Shown here piece after piece: positions 54,660-64,000 of a stretch of 64,000 bases of DNA. Origin of the DNA: Nocardioides sp. Root240 (GTDB lineage: Bacteria > Actinomycetota > Actinomycetes > Propionibacteriales > Nocardioidaceae); NCBI RefSeq assembly GCF_001428825.1, contig NZ_LMIT01000002.1, forward strand, positions 255,024-319,023, given 5' to 3'. Within the stretch, counting starts at the first letter, position 1; each line of letters starts with the position of its first letter. The position numbers were made by a program, and so were the translations under genes. The notes beneath the pieces were generated by a model. The model searched no databases. It worked only from the letters and a program-made list of their open reading frames with translations, and was not told the origin of the DNA.

Positions 54660-56108
54660 ATGACCAGTTCTCCCGCCCCCGTCTCGGTTGCCCTGCTCAC
54701 CCTCGGGTGCGCCCGCAACGACGTCGACTCCGAGGAGCTCGCCGGGCGCCTGGCGGCCGACGGCTTCACGCTCGTCGACGACCCGGAGGACGCCGACACG
54801 GTCGTGGTCAACACCTGCGGCTTCGTCGACGCCGCCAAGAAGGACTCGATCGACACCCTGCTCGCGGCCTCCGACCTCAAGGAGACCGGCCGTCCGCAGG
54901 CCGTCGTCGCGGTCGGCTGCCTCGCGGAGCGGTACGGCGAGGAGCTGGCCGCGTCGTTGCCCGAGGCCGACGCGGTGCTCGGGTTCGACGACTACCAGGA
55001 CATCTCCGGGCGGCTGCGCTCGATCCTGGCGGGGGAGAAGCCGCACGCGCACACGCCGCGCGACCGGCGCCTGCTGCTGCCGATCACTCCTACGGAGCGA
55101 CCCGCCGCGGCGTCGCAGGTCTCCGTGCCCGGTCATGCGGGCGACGTCGCCATCCCCGGCCGGCCCGCGATCCGCAAGCGCCTCGACGGCGGCCCGATGG
55201 CCCCGCTCAAGCTCGCCAGCGGCTGCGACCGGCGCTGCACCTTCTGTGCGATCCCGATGTTCCGCGGCTCGTTCGTCAGCCGCCGGCCCTCCGACGTGCT
55301 GCAGGAGGCGGCCTGGCTGGCCGAGCAGGGCGTGCGCGAGCTCTTCCTCGTCTCGGAGAACTCCACGTCCTACGGCAAGGACCTCGGTGACCTCGGCCTG
55401 CTCGAGACGCTGCTGCCCGAGCTGACCGCGATCGACGGCATCGAGCGGGTGCGGGTCTCCTACCTGCAGCCCGCGGAGACCCGTCCGGGCCTGGTGCGTG
55501 CCATCGCGACGACGCCCGGCGTGGCGCCGTACTTCGACCTGTCGTTCCAGCACGCCAGCGCCACCGTGCTGCGCCGGATGCGCCGCTTCGGCGACCCGGA
55601 CAGCTTCCTCGGGCTGCTCGACCAGGTGCGCGCGCTCGCGCCCGACGCAGGCGTCCGCTCCAACGTGATCGTCGGCTTCCCCGGCGAGACCGAGGAGGAG
55701 TTCCAGACGCTGTGCGACTTCCTCGAGGCCGCCCGGATGGACGTGACCGGCGTGTTCGGCTACTCCGACGAGGACGGCACCGAGGCCGAGAAGCTGCCCG
55801 GAAAGCTCGACGACGACGAGATCAACGCCCGCGTCCAGCACCTCAACGACCTGGTCTCCGAGCTCACCAGCCAGCGGGCCGAGGACCGGATCGGCAGCAC
55901 CGTCGAGGTGCTGGTCGAGGAGGTCGACCCCGACGGCACCGGTGACGGCACCGTCGAGGGACGCGCGGCCGAGCAGGGCCCCGAGGTCGACGGTACGACG
56001 CGCGTGCTCGGCGTACCGGACGCCCGGGTGGGTGACTTCGTCCGTGCGGTCGTCGTTGCCTCCGACGGCGTCGACCTGATCGCCGAACCGGCAGAAGGAC
56101 AGCGATGA
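54660..56108 (+). CDS. rimO: Ribosomal protein S12 methylthiotransferase
   Basis: A 482-residue radical SAM enzyme that adds methylthio to an Asp of ribosomal protein S12. The N-terminal UPF0004 domain has [18 protein letters not shown] and [18 protein letters not shown]; the radical SAM cluster is CDRRCTFC (about 188-195). A C-terminal TRAM-like domain follows. RimO is distinguished from MiaB by CARNDVDSE. It overlaps pgsA by 4 bp (ATGA), so the pair is co-translated. The 85-bp gap after the RodZ-like gene contains no clear signal. Confidence 0.96.
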   Translation: MTSSPAPVSVALLTLGCARNDVDSEELAGRLAADGFTLVDDPEDADTVVVNTCGFVDAAKKDSIDTLLAASDLKETGRPQAVVAVGCLAERYGEELAASLPEADAVLGFDDYQDISGRLRSILAGEKPHAHTPRDRRLLLPITPTERPAAASQVSVPGHAGDVAIPGRPAIRKRLDGGPMAPLKLASGCDRRCTFCAIPMFRGSFVSRRPSDVLQEAAWLAEQGVRELFLVSENSTSYGKDLGDLGLLETLLPELTAIDGIERVRVSYLQPAETRPGLVRAIATTPGVAPYFDLSFQHASATVLRRMRRFGDPDSFLGLLDQVRALAPDAGVRSNVIVGFPGETEEEFQTLCDFLEAARMDVTGVFGYSDEDGTEAEKLPGKLDDDEINARVQHLNDLVSELTSQRAEDRIGSTVEVLVEEVDPDGTGDGTVEGRAAEQGPEVDGTTRVLGVPDARVGDFVRAVVVASDGVDLIAEPAEGQR

Positions 56109-56740
56109 GCACCAGCGAGAACACGGCCGTCACGGGGACGCCCAGCAACTGGAACGTCCCCAACGCGCTGACCACCCTGCGCATCGTCCTGGTGCCGTTC
56201 TACGGCTGGGCGCTGCTGCACGACGGCGGCGACTCGGTGACGTGGCGCACCGTCGCGTGGGCGATCTTCTTCGTCGCCATGGTCACCGACAAGGTCGACG
56301 GTGACATCGCCCGCGCCCGCAACCTGGTCACCGACTTCGGCAAGATCGCCGACCCGATCGCCGACAAGGCGATCACCGGCATGGCCTTCATCGGGCTCTC
56401 GATCATCATGGACACCTGGTGGATGTGGACGATCACGATCGTCGTCCTGGTCCGCGAGTGGGCCGTGACCCTGCTGCGGCTCTCGGTGCTGAAGGCGGTC
56501 GTCATCGCCGCCGCCCAGAGCGGCAAGTGGAAGACCGTCGCCCAGGCGCTCGCCCTGGGCTTCCTGACCCTGCCCCTGCTCGAGGTCGACGGCTGGCTCG
56601 ACGTCCCCGGCGAGGTGACCTACGTCGTCGCGATCGTGCTGCTGCTGGTCGCGTTCGTGCTGACGATCTGGTCCGGCTACGAGTTCTTCCGCGACGTCTG
56701 GAAGCAGCGCCACTCGATCCGCAAGGCTGCCTCCGCCTGA
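56105..56740 (+). CDS. pgsA: CDP-diacylglycerol--glycerol-3-phosphate 3-phosphatidyltransferase
   Basis: A 211-residue membrane enzyme of phosphatidylglycerol and cardiolipin synthesis. The CDP-alcohol phosphotransferase signature D-G-x2-A-R-x8-G-x3-D-x3-D is intact in [27 protein letters not shown]. About six membrane segments are visible. The ATG overlaps the rimO stop. In streptomycetes, cinA and a ClgR-like regulator follow pgsA; here an unrelated nuclease gene comes next, so the conserved operon ends early. A hairpin lies 18 bp downstream. Confidence 0.94.
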   Translation: MSTSENTAVTGTPSNWNVPNALTTLRIVLVPFYGWALLHDGGDSVTWRTVAWAIFFVAMVTDKVDGDIARARNLVTDFGKIADPIADKAITGMAFIGLSIIMDTWWMWTITIVVLVREWAVTLLRLSVLKAVVIAAAQSGKWKTVAQALALGFLTLPLLEVDGWLDVPGEVTYVVAIVLLLVAFVLTIWSGYEFFRDVWKQRHSIRKAASA

Positions 56741-56757
56741 CCGTCAGGTTGAGATCG

Positions 56758-56776
56758 TGCGGCCGGACCGGCCGCA
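56758..56776 (+). terminator. Short perfect hairpin after pgsA
   Basis: Arms TGCGGCCGG (56758-56766) and complement (56768-56776) with a one-base loop, 17 bp after the pgsA stop. Outer bases CCGTCA at 56741 also pair with TGACGG downstream. No T-run follows. The rest of 56777-56959 presumably holds the nuclease promoter; I could not fix -10/-35 elements. Confidence 0.5.
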
Positions 56777-56959
56777 ACGGCAACAATTGACGGTACGACG
56801 TTCCCTTTTCGTCATCTGATTTTCTCCAAGGCCTTGCCACGCTGACGGGACATGCGCCTAGGGTCGGGTTTCTTCCCCTCCGTTGTTCCCCCATTCCGCG
56901 CAGCGCTGCATCTCGGGCACGCACTGTCGCCTGCCGCTTTGTCGACCCGGAAGAAGTCA

Positions 56960-59900
56960 ATGCGTTCTGCGAAGCAGTTCCTGTTCGGATCCCTCGGTGC
57001 AGCTCTCGCCCTCTCGGGCTTCACGGTCCTCGCGGCCGGCCCGGTCCAGGCGAACCCCGCCGGCACCGACCTGGTGATCAACGAGGTCTACGGCGGCGGC
57101 GGCAATGCCGGCGCCGTGTACACCAACGACTTCATCGAGCTGTTCAACCCGACGGGCGCGGCCATCCCGCTCGAGGGCAAGAGCCTCCAGTACCGCTCCG
57201 CCGCCGCGACGACGGCTGCACCGGGCTCGACCGGGGTCTTTGCCTTCCCGGCGGGATCCTCCGTACCGGCGCACGGCTACTACCTGGTCCAGGCGGCGGC
57301 TGGTGCCACGCCGGTCGCGCCCTTGCCGATGACCCCGGACGCGACGGTGCCGGGGACGAACCTGAACCTGTCCGGGACCGGTGGCCAGATCTTCCTGGCG
57401 AACACGACGACGGCACTGGCCCCGGTGACGAACGCCGCGGCCCCGTGGACGTTCTCCGGCAGCGTGGTCGACTTCGTCGGTTGGGGCAGCAGCACGGTCA
57501 CCTTCGAGGGCACCGACAAGGCAGCAGCGACGGCCAACGGCACGTCGACCAGCCGCGCCGCCACCCACGCGGACTCCAACAACAACATCGCTGACTTCGC
57601 GACGGGTGTGCCGACGCCGAAGAACTCCACGATCACCGAGGGCGGTGACCCCGAGCCGGCCGACCTGGTTGCCGATCCCGAGGGCGACATCACCACCACC
57701 GTCGACGCCCAGGTCAGCGCGACCCTCACCGCCACGGGCGGCAAGGAGCCGTACGCCTGGTCCGCGACCGGCCTGCCGGCCGGCGTCACCCTGTCCGCGG
57801 CCGGTGCGCTGTCCGGCTCGCCGACGACCGCGGGCACCTACCCGGTGACCGCGACCGTGACCGACGACTCGGACCCCGAGCAGACCGACGAGGTCACCTT
57901 CACCATCACGGTCGGCCCCGCGCCCGAGACGCTGCCCATCGCCACCATCCAGGGCACCGGCGAGCGCTCGCCGTACGCCCCGGAGACCGGCACGGGCCAG
58001 GGCACCGAGGTGGTCACCACCACCGGCGTCGTGACCGGCATGTACAAGGACCCGTCCTTCGCCAACAACGGCTTCGACGGCTTCACCATCCAGACCGGCG
58101 GCACCGGCCCCGGCACGACGACGGGGGGCGCCTCCGACGGCGTCTTCGTCTACTACGGCAGCAACACCCTCCCCGCGGGCATCGCGGTCGGCGACTCCGT
58201 GCGGGTGACCGGCAAGGTGAGCGAGTTCTTCGGCCTCACCGAGGTCAACGTGACCGGCACCGGCGTCACCGAGCTCGGCACGGCGCTGCCGGCCGTCACC
58301 CCCCTGCCCACCGGGTTCCCGACGACCGACGCCGCGCGCGAGGTGCTGGAGAGCATGCTCATCGCTCCCACCGGCGACTTCACGGTCACCAACGCCTACG
58401 CCACCAACCAGTACGCCGAGATCGGTCTCGCCGCCGGTGACGGACCGCTGCGGCAGCCCACGGAGTTCGCCGACGCGGGCGACGACGCCGCGGTCCAGGC
58501 GATCCGCGACGAGAACGCCGAGCGGGCCGTGACCCTCGACGACGGCACCGGCGTCAACTACCTCGGCAACCAGACCACCAAGGCCCAGCCGGTGCCGTGG
58601 CTGACCCAGGGCGCGGCGGCCAACCCCGTCCCGCCGCGGGTCGGCGCGGGCGTGACCTTCCACGCTCCGGTCGTCGTGGACTACCGCAACGACATCTGGA
58701 AGCTCCAGCCGCAGCAGCCGGTCACCACCGACGGCGCCGCGATCGCGACCTTCGAGGACACCCGGGCCGACAACGTCGTCCCGCGCGACGTCCTCGGCGC
58801 CGAGGGCGACCTCAAGATCGCGACCTTCAACGTCCTCAACTACTTCAACACCACGGGCGAGGCGTACGCCGCGGCCGGTCCGCTGCAGAACCCGCCGCTG
58901 GACACCTTCTGCACCTACTACACCGACCGCGGCCCGGGCACGGCCCAGCGGATCGGCAACAACTCCTGCGGTGTGCGCCTGCTCGACGACCCGGACACCG
59001 CCAAGGACGAGTCGCAGGACAACGACGGCCGCGGCCCGCGCGGCGCGGCCACCGCCGCGAGCCTGGCCCGCCAGGAGGCCAAGCTGGCCTCCACGATCAC
59101 CGCGCTCGGCGCGGACGTGGTCGGTCTCGAGGAGATCGAGAACTCGATCAAGCTGCCCGGTGAGACCAACCGTGACGACGCCGTCGCGCGCGTGGTCGCG
59201 ATCCTCAACAATGCCGCGGGATCCACGGTCTGGGCCTACGTCAAGAGCCCCGGCGAGGCGTTGACCGCCGCGGCCGTCGGCGAGCAGGACACGATCCGTC
59301 CGGCGTTCATCTACAAGGTCGACAGCGTCGAGCCGGTCGGCAAGTCCGACATCCTGTTCGGCACCGACGAGTTCGCCAACGCACGCGAGCCGCTCGCCCA
59401 GGTCTTCAAGGCCAAGGGTGCGCCGGACGCCGACGGCTTCGCCGTGATCGTCAACCACTTCAAGTCCAAGGGCGACAGCTGCACCGCGCAGGAGGCGGAG
59501 CAGGGCTCCCCGAAGTGCGCGGTGGGGGACAACAAGTCCGACGGCGAGGTCGGCGCCTTCAACGGTGACCGCGTCCGCCAGGCCAACCGCCTGCTGCAGT
59601 TCGCCGACGACTTCAAGACCGACCGCGGCGTCGACGCGGTCTTCCTGGCCGGCGACTTCAACGCCTACTCGATGGAGGACCCGGTCCATGCGATCGAGGC
59701 GGGCGGCTTCGACCCCGTCGAGTCGACCGACGCCGCCGACGAGAGCTACTCCTACGACGGCCTGTCCGGCTCGCTCGACCACGTGTTCGGCAACGCGGCC
59801 GCCATGGACATGGTGACCGGTGCGGACATCTGGGAGATCAACGCCAACGAGGCGGCGTCGTACCAGTACAGCCGCTACAACTACAACGTCACCGACTTCT

Positions 59901-62900
59901 GGCTGCCCAACAAGCCGTGGGCCACCTCGGACCACAACCCCGAGATCGTCGGCATCAAAGTGCCCGACTTCACCCCGACCTCCTACCAGGAGATCCAGGT
60001 GATCGGCACGAACGACTTCCACGGTCGCCTCCTGCCGGACGCCGGCAACGCCGCCGGTGCCGCGCCCTTCGCCACGGCCGTCAAGGAGCTGCGCGCCGAG
60101 AACCCCGACACGGTGTTCGTGGCCGCGGGCGACCTCGTCGGGGCGTCGACCTTCGAGTCGTTCATCCAGAAGGACGAGCCGACCATCGACGCGCTCAACG
60201 CGATGGGCCTCGAGGTCTCGGCCGCGGGCAACCACGAGTTCGACCAGGGGTACGCCGACTTCGAGGGCCGCATCCGCGACCGCGCGAACTGGGAGTACAT
60301 CGCGGCGAACATCGACTACGACGCGTCGGTCCCGGAGGCCGACCGCCTGGCCGAGACGTGGACCAAGACGATCGACGGCAAGAAGATCGGCTTCGTCGGC
60401 GCCGTGACCGAGGACCTCCCGGCCCTGGTCAACCCCGCCGGCATCGACCAGCTCACCGTCACCGACATCGTCGACGCCACCAACGCCGCGGCGGCCGCCC
60501 TCAAGGCCGACGGTGCCGAGGTCGTGGTCCTCCTGGTCCACGAGGGTGCGCCGACGGCCAGCTGCTCGGCGGGCACCGACGCCGCGACGACCTGGGGCAA
60601 CATCGTCCAGAACTCCTCCAGCGACGTCGACGCGATCATCTCCGGTCACACGCACCTGGCCTACAACTGCAAGTACGCCGTGGCCGACTGGGCGAACCGG
60701 GCCGTCACCAAGCGCCCCGTCGTCTCGGCGGGCCAGTACGGCACCAACCTCAACAAGCTGGTCTTCAAGTTCGACGAGGGCAGCGGTGAGCTGGCGGCCA
60801 TCAGCCAGGACGTCATCGCGACCGCCGGTGTGGGCTACGCCCCCGACCCGACCGTCCAGGCGATCGTCGACGACGCCGTCGACTTCGCCGAGGCGGCAGG
60901 TTCTGCCCAGCTCGGCCGGATGAGCGGCGACTTCAAGCGGGCGCGCTACCTGCCGGGTGGGGTGTCCACGGAGAACCGCGGCGGTGAGTCGACGCTGGGC
61001 AACCAGGTCGCCGAGATCCAGCGCTGGGCGACCGACCAGGCCGGCATCGACACCGACATCGCGTTCATGAACCCGGGCGGCCTGCGCGCCGACATGCCGG
61101 TCACGATCGTCGACCAGGCCTACCTCGACGCCCACCCCGGCTCCGGGCTGGCGCTGGGCGACAAGATCCTGACCTACCGCAACGCCGCCGACGTCCAGCC
61201 GTTCGCGAACACGCTGGTCAACCTCAAGCTGACGGGTGCGCAGATCAAGACCGTGCTCGAGCAGCAGTGGCAGCGGACCCCGCAGGGCGGCGTACCGTCC
61301 CGGCCGTTCCTGCGCCTCGGCGTCTCGAAGGGCTTCACCTACACCTACGTCGAGACGCCCGTGACGGTGTCGGCGCCCAACTCGGCGCCGGTCAACACCT
61401 TCAAGGGCACCGTCACCGGGATGTGGCTCGACGGCCAGCAGGTCGACCTCGCCCACGTCTACTCGGTGACCGTCAACTCCTTCCTCGGCGGTGGCGGCGA
61501 CAACTTCCGTGAGCTCGCCAACGGCACGGGCAAGGTCGACACCGGAAAGGTCGACCTGGCGGCCGTCGTCGACTACATGAAGCAGTACGACGCCGACCAC
61601 CCGCTGGTCGTCGACAGCAGCCAGCGCGCTGTGGAGCTGACCCTGCCCAACGACGCGCCGGCCGCCTACCAGCCGGGCGACACGGTCACCTTCGACATCG
61701 CCTCGTGGGCGATGTCGGCGGCCGGCGACGTGACCGACGACGACCTGCAGGTCAAGCTCGGGAACACCGTGCTGGGCTCGTTCCCGGTCACCAAGACCGT
61801 CGGCAACACGCCCTACGACAACACGGGTACGGCGAGCGTCTCGGTGCAGCTGCCGGCCGACGTGCCCAACGGCACGGTCGAGCTGACGGTCTACGGCCCG
61901 ACGACGAAGACGTCGGTCCCGTTGGTGCTCGCCGTCGACGACGTCGAGGACATCCAGATCGTCGGCACGAACGACTTCCACGGCCGCCTCCTGGTCGACG
62001 AGTCCCCGGCGAGTGCCACCTGCGCGACCGTGCTCTGCCCGGCGTCGAAGCTGTCCGGGACGGTCAAGCAGCTGCGCACGCAGAACCCGAACACGGTGTT
62101 CGTCGCCGCGGGCGACCTGATCGGCGCCTCCACGTTCGAGTCGTTCATCCAGAAGGACGAGCCGACCATCGACGCGCTCAACGAGGCCGGCCTCGAGGTC
62201 TCGGCGGCCGGCAACCACGAGTTCGACCAGGGCTACGAGGACCTCGTGGGCCGGGTCCAGGACCGTGCGAACTGGGAGTACATCGCCGCCAACGTCGAGG
62301 AGCCGGAGGGTCGCGACGACCTCGCGGAGACCTGGACCAAGGACTTCGGCGACATCACGGTCGGCTTCGTCGGTGCGGTCACCGAGGAGCTGCCGGCCCT
62401 CGTCAGCCCGGCGGGCATCGAGGGTGTCACCGTCACGGACATCGTGGACTCCACGAACGCCGCGGCGGCGCAGCTGAAGGCCGACGGCGCGGACCTGGTG
62501 GTCCTGCTCGTCCACGAGGGATCCGCGTCGCCGAGCTGCACCTCGCCGCAGTTCACCGACCCGGCGACGGTCTGGGGCAACATCACCCAGAACGTCTCGC
62601 CCGACGTGGACGCGATCGTCTCCGGCCACACCCACCTGGCCTACAACTGCTCCTTCCCGGTGCAGCAGTGGGTCACGGACGGCCGCACGGTCACCGAGCG
62701 CCCGGTCGTCTCGGCCGGCCAGTACGGCCAGAACATCAACAAGCTGGTGTTCTCCGTCGACCGCAGCTCCGGTGACGTGGTCGCCAAGACGCAGTCGGTC
62801 GTCGCGCTCACCGCCAGCTCGCCGAGCGACCCGGCCGTGGACGCGATCGTCAACGCGGCCAAGACGGCGGCCGAGGCGCAGGGCTCGGTCAAGATCGGTG

Positions 62901-64000
62901 AGATCGGCGGCCCGTTCAACCGGGCTCGGGTCACCGGCAGCACCGACCCGAACCGCGGCGGTGAGTCGACGCTCGGAAACCTCGTTGCCGAGGTCCAGCG
63001 TTGGGCGACCGAGAAGCCGGAGTCCGGGAGCGCGCAGATCGCGTTCATGAACCCGGGCGGCCTGCGCTCCGACATGGCCGGCACGCTCAACGGCGGCGTC
63101 CGCGAGGTCACCTACAAGGGTGCCGCCGTGGTCCAGCCGTTCGCGAACACGCTGGTCAACATGGACCTCACCGGCGCCCAGATCGAGACGGTCCTCGAGC
63201 AGCAGTGGCAGCGCGACCTCAACGGCAACGTGCCCACCCGCCCGTTCCTGCGGCTGGGCACCTCGAAGGGCTTCACCTACACCTACACGGAGAAGCCGGT
63301 GACCGTGAACGGCACCGCGACCTTCCAGGGCGAGGTGACCGGGATGTGGCTCGACGGCGAGCCGATCGACCCGGCAGCGACGTACTCGGTCACGGTGAAC
63401 TCGTTCCTCGGCTCCGGTGGCGACAACTTCCGCGAGCTCGCGAACGGGACGGGCAAGGCCGACACCGGCAAGGTCGACCTGCAGGCGATGGTCGACTACC
63501 TGGCCGCGTTCACCGCGACCACGCCGCTGCCGGTCGACTACCGCCAGCACGCGGTCCAGGTCGAGCTCCCCGCCGACGCGCCCGCCTCGTACGTGCCGGG
63601 CGGTCACGTGAAGCTCGCCGTCGGCTCGTGGGACATGACGCACCCCGACGACGTCCGCGACGACGTGGTCACCGTCAAGCTCGGTGACGACGTGCTCGGC
63701 ACGGCGGCGCTCGACCACACCGTGGGTGCGGACCGCTACGACCCGTACGGCAAGGCGTCGGTCGACGTCGTCCTGCCGAACGACGTCGCGGCGGGTCCGG
63801 TCACGCTGACCCTGGTCGGCGAGGACACCGGCACCGAGGTCCCCGTACCGATCACCGTCGCCGAGGGCGCCTTCGTCAACGACACCTTGCCGGTCATCAC
63901 CGGTACGGCGAAGGTGGGCCAGCAGCTGACCGGCACCGCCGGCAGCTGGACCCCGACGCCCACGTCGGTGGCCTACCAGTGGCTGGCCGACGGCACCCCG
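56960..64000 (+). CDS. Giant secreted nuclease with tandem 5'-nucleotidase modules (partial, runs off the window)
   Basis: At least 2347 residues, open to the edge. Residues 1-33 are a signal peptide. A lamin-tail domain (about 35-165, LVINEVYGGGG) and a putative Ig domain (about 235-320, LPAGVTLSAAGALSGSPTTAG) follow. An ExeM/NucH-type nuclease with an OB-like part and an endonuclease/exonuclease/phosphatase domain (about 617-1000, KIATFNVLNYF, LAGDFNAYS, SDHNPE) comes next. Two 5'-nucleotidase modules follow: about 1012-1560 and 1665-2200, each with GTNDFHGRL, AGNHEFDQG, SGHTHLAYNC and a C-terminal domain (NRGGESTLGN). Ig-like repeats begin near 2310. It probably degrades extracellular DNA to nucleosides and phosphate. 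A cell-wall anchor may lie beyond the edge. Confidence 0.92.
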   Translation, partial: MRSAKQFLFGSLGAALALSGFTVLAAGPVQANPAGTDLVINEVYGGGGNAGAVYTNDFIELFNPTGAAIPLEGKSLQYRSAAATTAAPGSTGVFAFPAGSSVPAHGYYLVQAAAGATPVAPLPMTPDATVPGTNLNLSGTGGQIFLANTTTALAPVTNAAAPWTFSGSVVDFVGWGSSTVTFEGTDKAAATANGTSTSRAATHADSNNNIADFATGVPTPKNSTITEGGDPEPADLVADPEGDITTTVDAQVSATLTATGGKEPYAWSATGLPAGVTLSAAGALSGSPTTAGTYPVTATVTDDSDPEQTDEVTFTITVGPAPETLPIATIQGTGERSPYAPETGTGQGTEVVTTTGVVTGMYKDPSFANNGFDGFTIQTGGTGPGTTTGGASDGVFVYYGSNTLPAGIAVGDSVRVTGKVSEFFGLTEVNVTGTGVTELGTALPAVTPLPTGFPTTDAAREVLESMLIAPTGDFTVTNAYATNQYAEIGLAAGDGPLRQPTEFADAGDDAAVQAIRDENAERAVTLDDGTGVNYLGNQTTKAQPVPWLTQGAAANPVPPRVGAGVTFHAPVVVDYRNDIWKLQPQQPVTTDGAAIATFEDTRADNVVPRDVLGAEGDLKIATFNVLNYFNTTGEAYAAAGPLQNPPLDTFCTYYTDRGPGTAQRIGNNSCGVRLLDDPDTAKDESQDNDGRGPRGAATAASLARQEAKLASTITALGADVVGLEEIENSIKLPGETNRDDAVARVVAILNNAAGSTVWAYVKSPGEALTAAAVGEQDTIRPAFIYKVDSVEPVGKSDILFGTDEFANAREPLAQVFKAKGAPDADGFAVIVNHFKSKGDSCTAQEAEQGSPKCAVGDNKSDGEVGAFNGDRVRQANRLLQFADDFKTDRGVDAVFLAGDFNAYSMEDPVHAIEAGGFDPVESTDAADESYSYDGLSGSLDHVFGNAAAMDMVTGADIWEINANEAASYQYSRYNYNVTDFWLPNKPWATSDHNPEIVGIKVPDFTPTSYQEIQVIGTNDFHGRLLPDAGNAAGAAPFATAVKELRAENPDTVFVAAGDLVGASTFESFIQKDEPTIDALNAMGLEVSAAGNHEFDQGYADFEGRIRDRANWEYIAANIDYDASVPEADRLAETWTKTIDGKKIGFVGAVTEDLPALVNPAGIDQLTVTDIVDATNAAAAALKADGAEVVVLLVHEGAPTASCSAGTDAATTWGNIVQNSSSDVDAIISGHTHLAYNCKYAVADWANRAVTKRPVVSAGQYGTNLNKLVFKFDEGSGELAAISQDVIATAGVGYAPDPTVQAIVDDAVDFAEAAGSAQLGRMSGDFKRARYLPGGVSTENRGGESTLGNQVAEIQRWATDQAGIDTDIAFMNPGGLRADMPVTIVDQAYLDAHPGSGLALGDKILTYRNAADVQPFANTLVNLKLTGAQIKTVLEQQWQRTPQGGVPSRPFLRLGVSKGFTYTYVETPVTVSAPNSAPVNTFKGTVTGMWLDGQQVDLAHVYSVTVNSFLGGGGDNFRELANGTGKVDTGKVDLAAVVDYMKQYDADHPLVVDSSQRAVELTLPNDAPAAYQPGDTVTFDIASWAMSAAGDVTDDDLQVKLGNTVLGSFPVTKTVGNTPYDNTGTASVSVQLPADVPNGTVELTVYGPTTKTSVPLVLAVDDVEDIQIVGTNDFHGRLLVDESPASATCATVLCPASKLSGTVKQLRTQNPNTVFVAAGDLIGASTFESFIQKDEPTIDALNEAGLEVSAAGNHEFDQGYEDLVGRVQDRANWEYIAANVEEPEGRDDLAETWTKDFGDITVGFVGAVTEELPALVSPAGIEGVTVTDIVDSTNAAAAQLKADGADLVVLLVHEGSASPSCTSPQFTDPATVWGNITQNVSPDVDAIVSGHTHLAYNCSFPVQQWVTDGRTVTERPVVSAGQYGQNINKLVFSVDRSSGDVVAKTQSVVALTASSPSDPAVDAIVNAAKTAAEAQGSVKIGEIGGPFNRARVTGSTDPNRGGESTLGNLVAEVQRWATEKPESGSAQIAFMNPGGLRSDMAGTLNGGVREVTYKGAAVVQPFANTLVNMDLTGAQIETVLEQQWQRDLNGNVPTRPFLRLGTSKGFTYTYTEKPVTVNGTATFQGEVTGMWLDGEPIDPAATYSVTVNSFLGSGGDNFRELANGTGKADTGKVDLQAMVDYLAAFTATTPLPVDYRQHAVQVELPADAPASYVPGGHVKLAVGSWDMTHPDDVRDDVVTVKLGDDVLGTAALDHTVGADRYDPYGKASVDVVLPNDVAAGPVTLTLVGEDTGTEVPVPITVAEGAFVNDTLPVITGTAKVGQQLTGTAGSWTPTPTSVAYQWLADGTP

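Noticed and set aside
56808..56827. Possible PHO box (GTTC-like repeats) before the secreted nuclease gene
   Set aside because: Phosphate control would make sense, but only one 9-bp unit matches well (7 of 9) and the second is out of 11-bp register.
56957..63718. A 2253-codon open frame on the minus strand opposite the secreted nuclease
   Set aside because: The plus strand holds clear nuclease and nucleotidase motifs with a signal peptide. The minus frame is low-complexity Val/Arg/Gly-rich with no motif, typical of GC-rich shadows.

Overview
The window is high-GC DNA from an actinomycete, most like Nocardioides or a close relative. I infer this from the gene order ftsK - RodZ-like gene - rimO - pgsA, the lipB/lipA/DUF4191 block, the DUF6318 lipoprotein, GTG starts with 4-bp GTGA/ATGA overlaps, and GlnR-type boxes in front of two glutamine synthetase genes. 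No tRNA, rRNA, CRISPR array, integrase or transposase was seen.

Bases 1-2612 hold the end of an alpha/beta hydrolase gene, an acyl-CoA synthetase and a ZIP metal transporter. Bases 2613-22474 look accessory. There is a HTH gene whose toxin-like partner is broken, three TetR regulators, an SDR, an MDR oxidoreductase, a flavin-dependent (LLM) oxidoreductase, a decayed hydrolase pseudogene, and a 12-kb catabolic cluster at 10036-22253. That cluster has two paralogous amidases, an RbsABC-like importer, a class III aminotransferase, an aldehyde dehydrogenase, an amidohydrolase and a PucR-type regulator. The same dyad (TGTGC-N5-GCACA) lies upstream of both amidases. The stretch is bounded by two direct, imperfect copies of the glnA 3' end plus its terminator, about 19.7 kb apart, so it may be an inserted island.

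Bases 22475-26288 hold type I and type III glutamine synthetases on the minus strand, each with a GlnR-like site upstream. Bases 26451-39208 carry mostly housekeeping genes: lipoate biosynthesis with an ABC exporter between lipB and lipA, 2-oxoglutarate dehydrogenase E2, leucyl aminopeptidase, and several secreted or membrane proteins. Bases 39264-46540 run on the plus strand: gcvT, PhzF-like, thyA, folA, LLM oxidoreductase, dapA and RNase J. Two 57-bp inverted-repeat elements sit in this run, each directly before a start codon. A complex palindrome and a terminator separate RNase J from a secreted M4 protease with a PA domain.

Bases 50097-56740 are ftsK, a RodZ-like gene with an unusual N-terminal membrane extension, rimO and pgsA. 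The window ends inside a very large secreted protein (56960 to the edge, at least 2347 residues). It joins a lamin-tail domain, an ExeM-type nuclease and two tandem 5'-nucleotidase modules, and looks like an extracellular DNA-to-nucleoside scavenging enzyme.

All functions are inferred from reading motifs and context; no database search was run.
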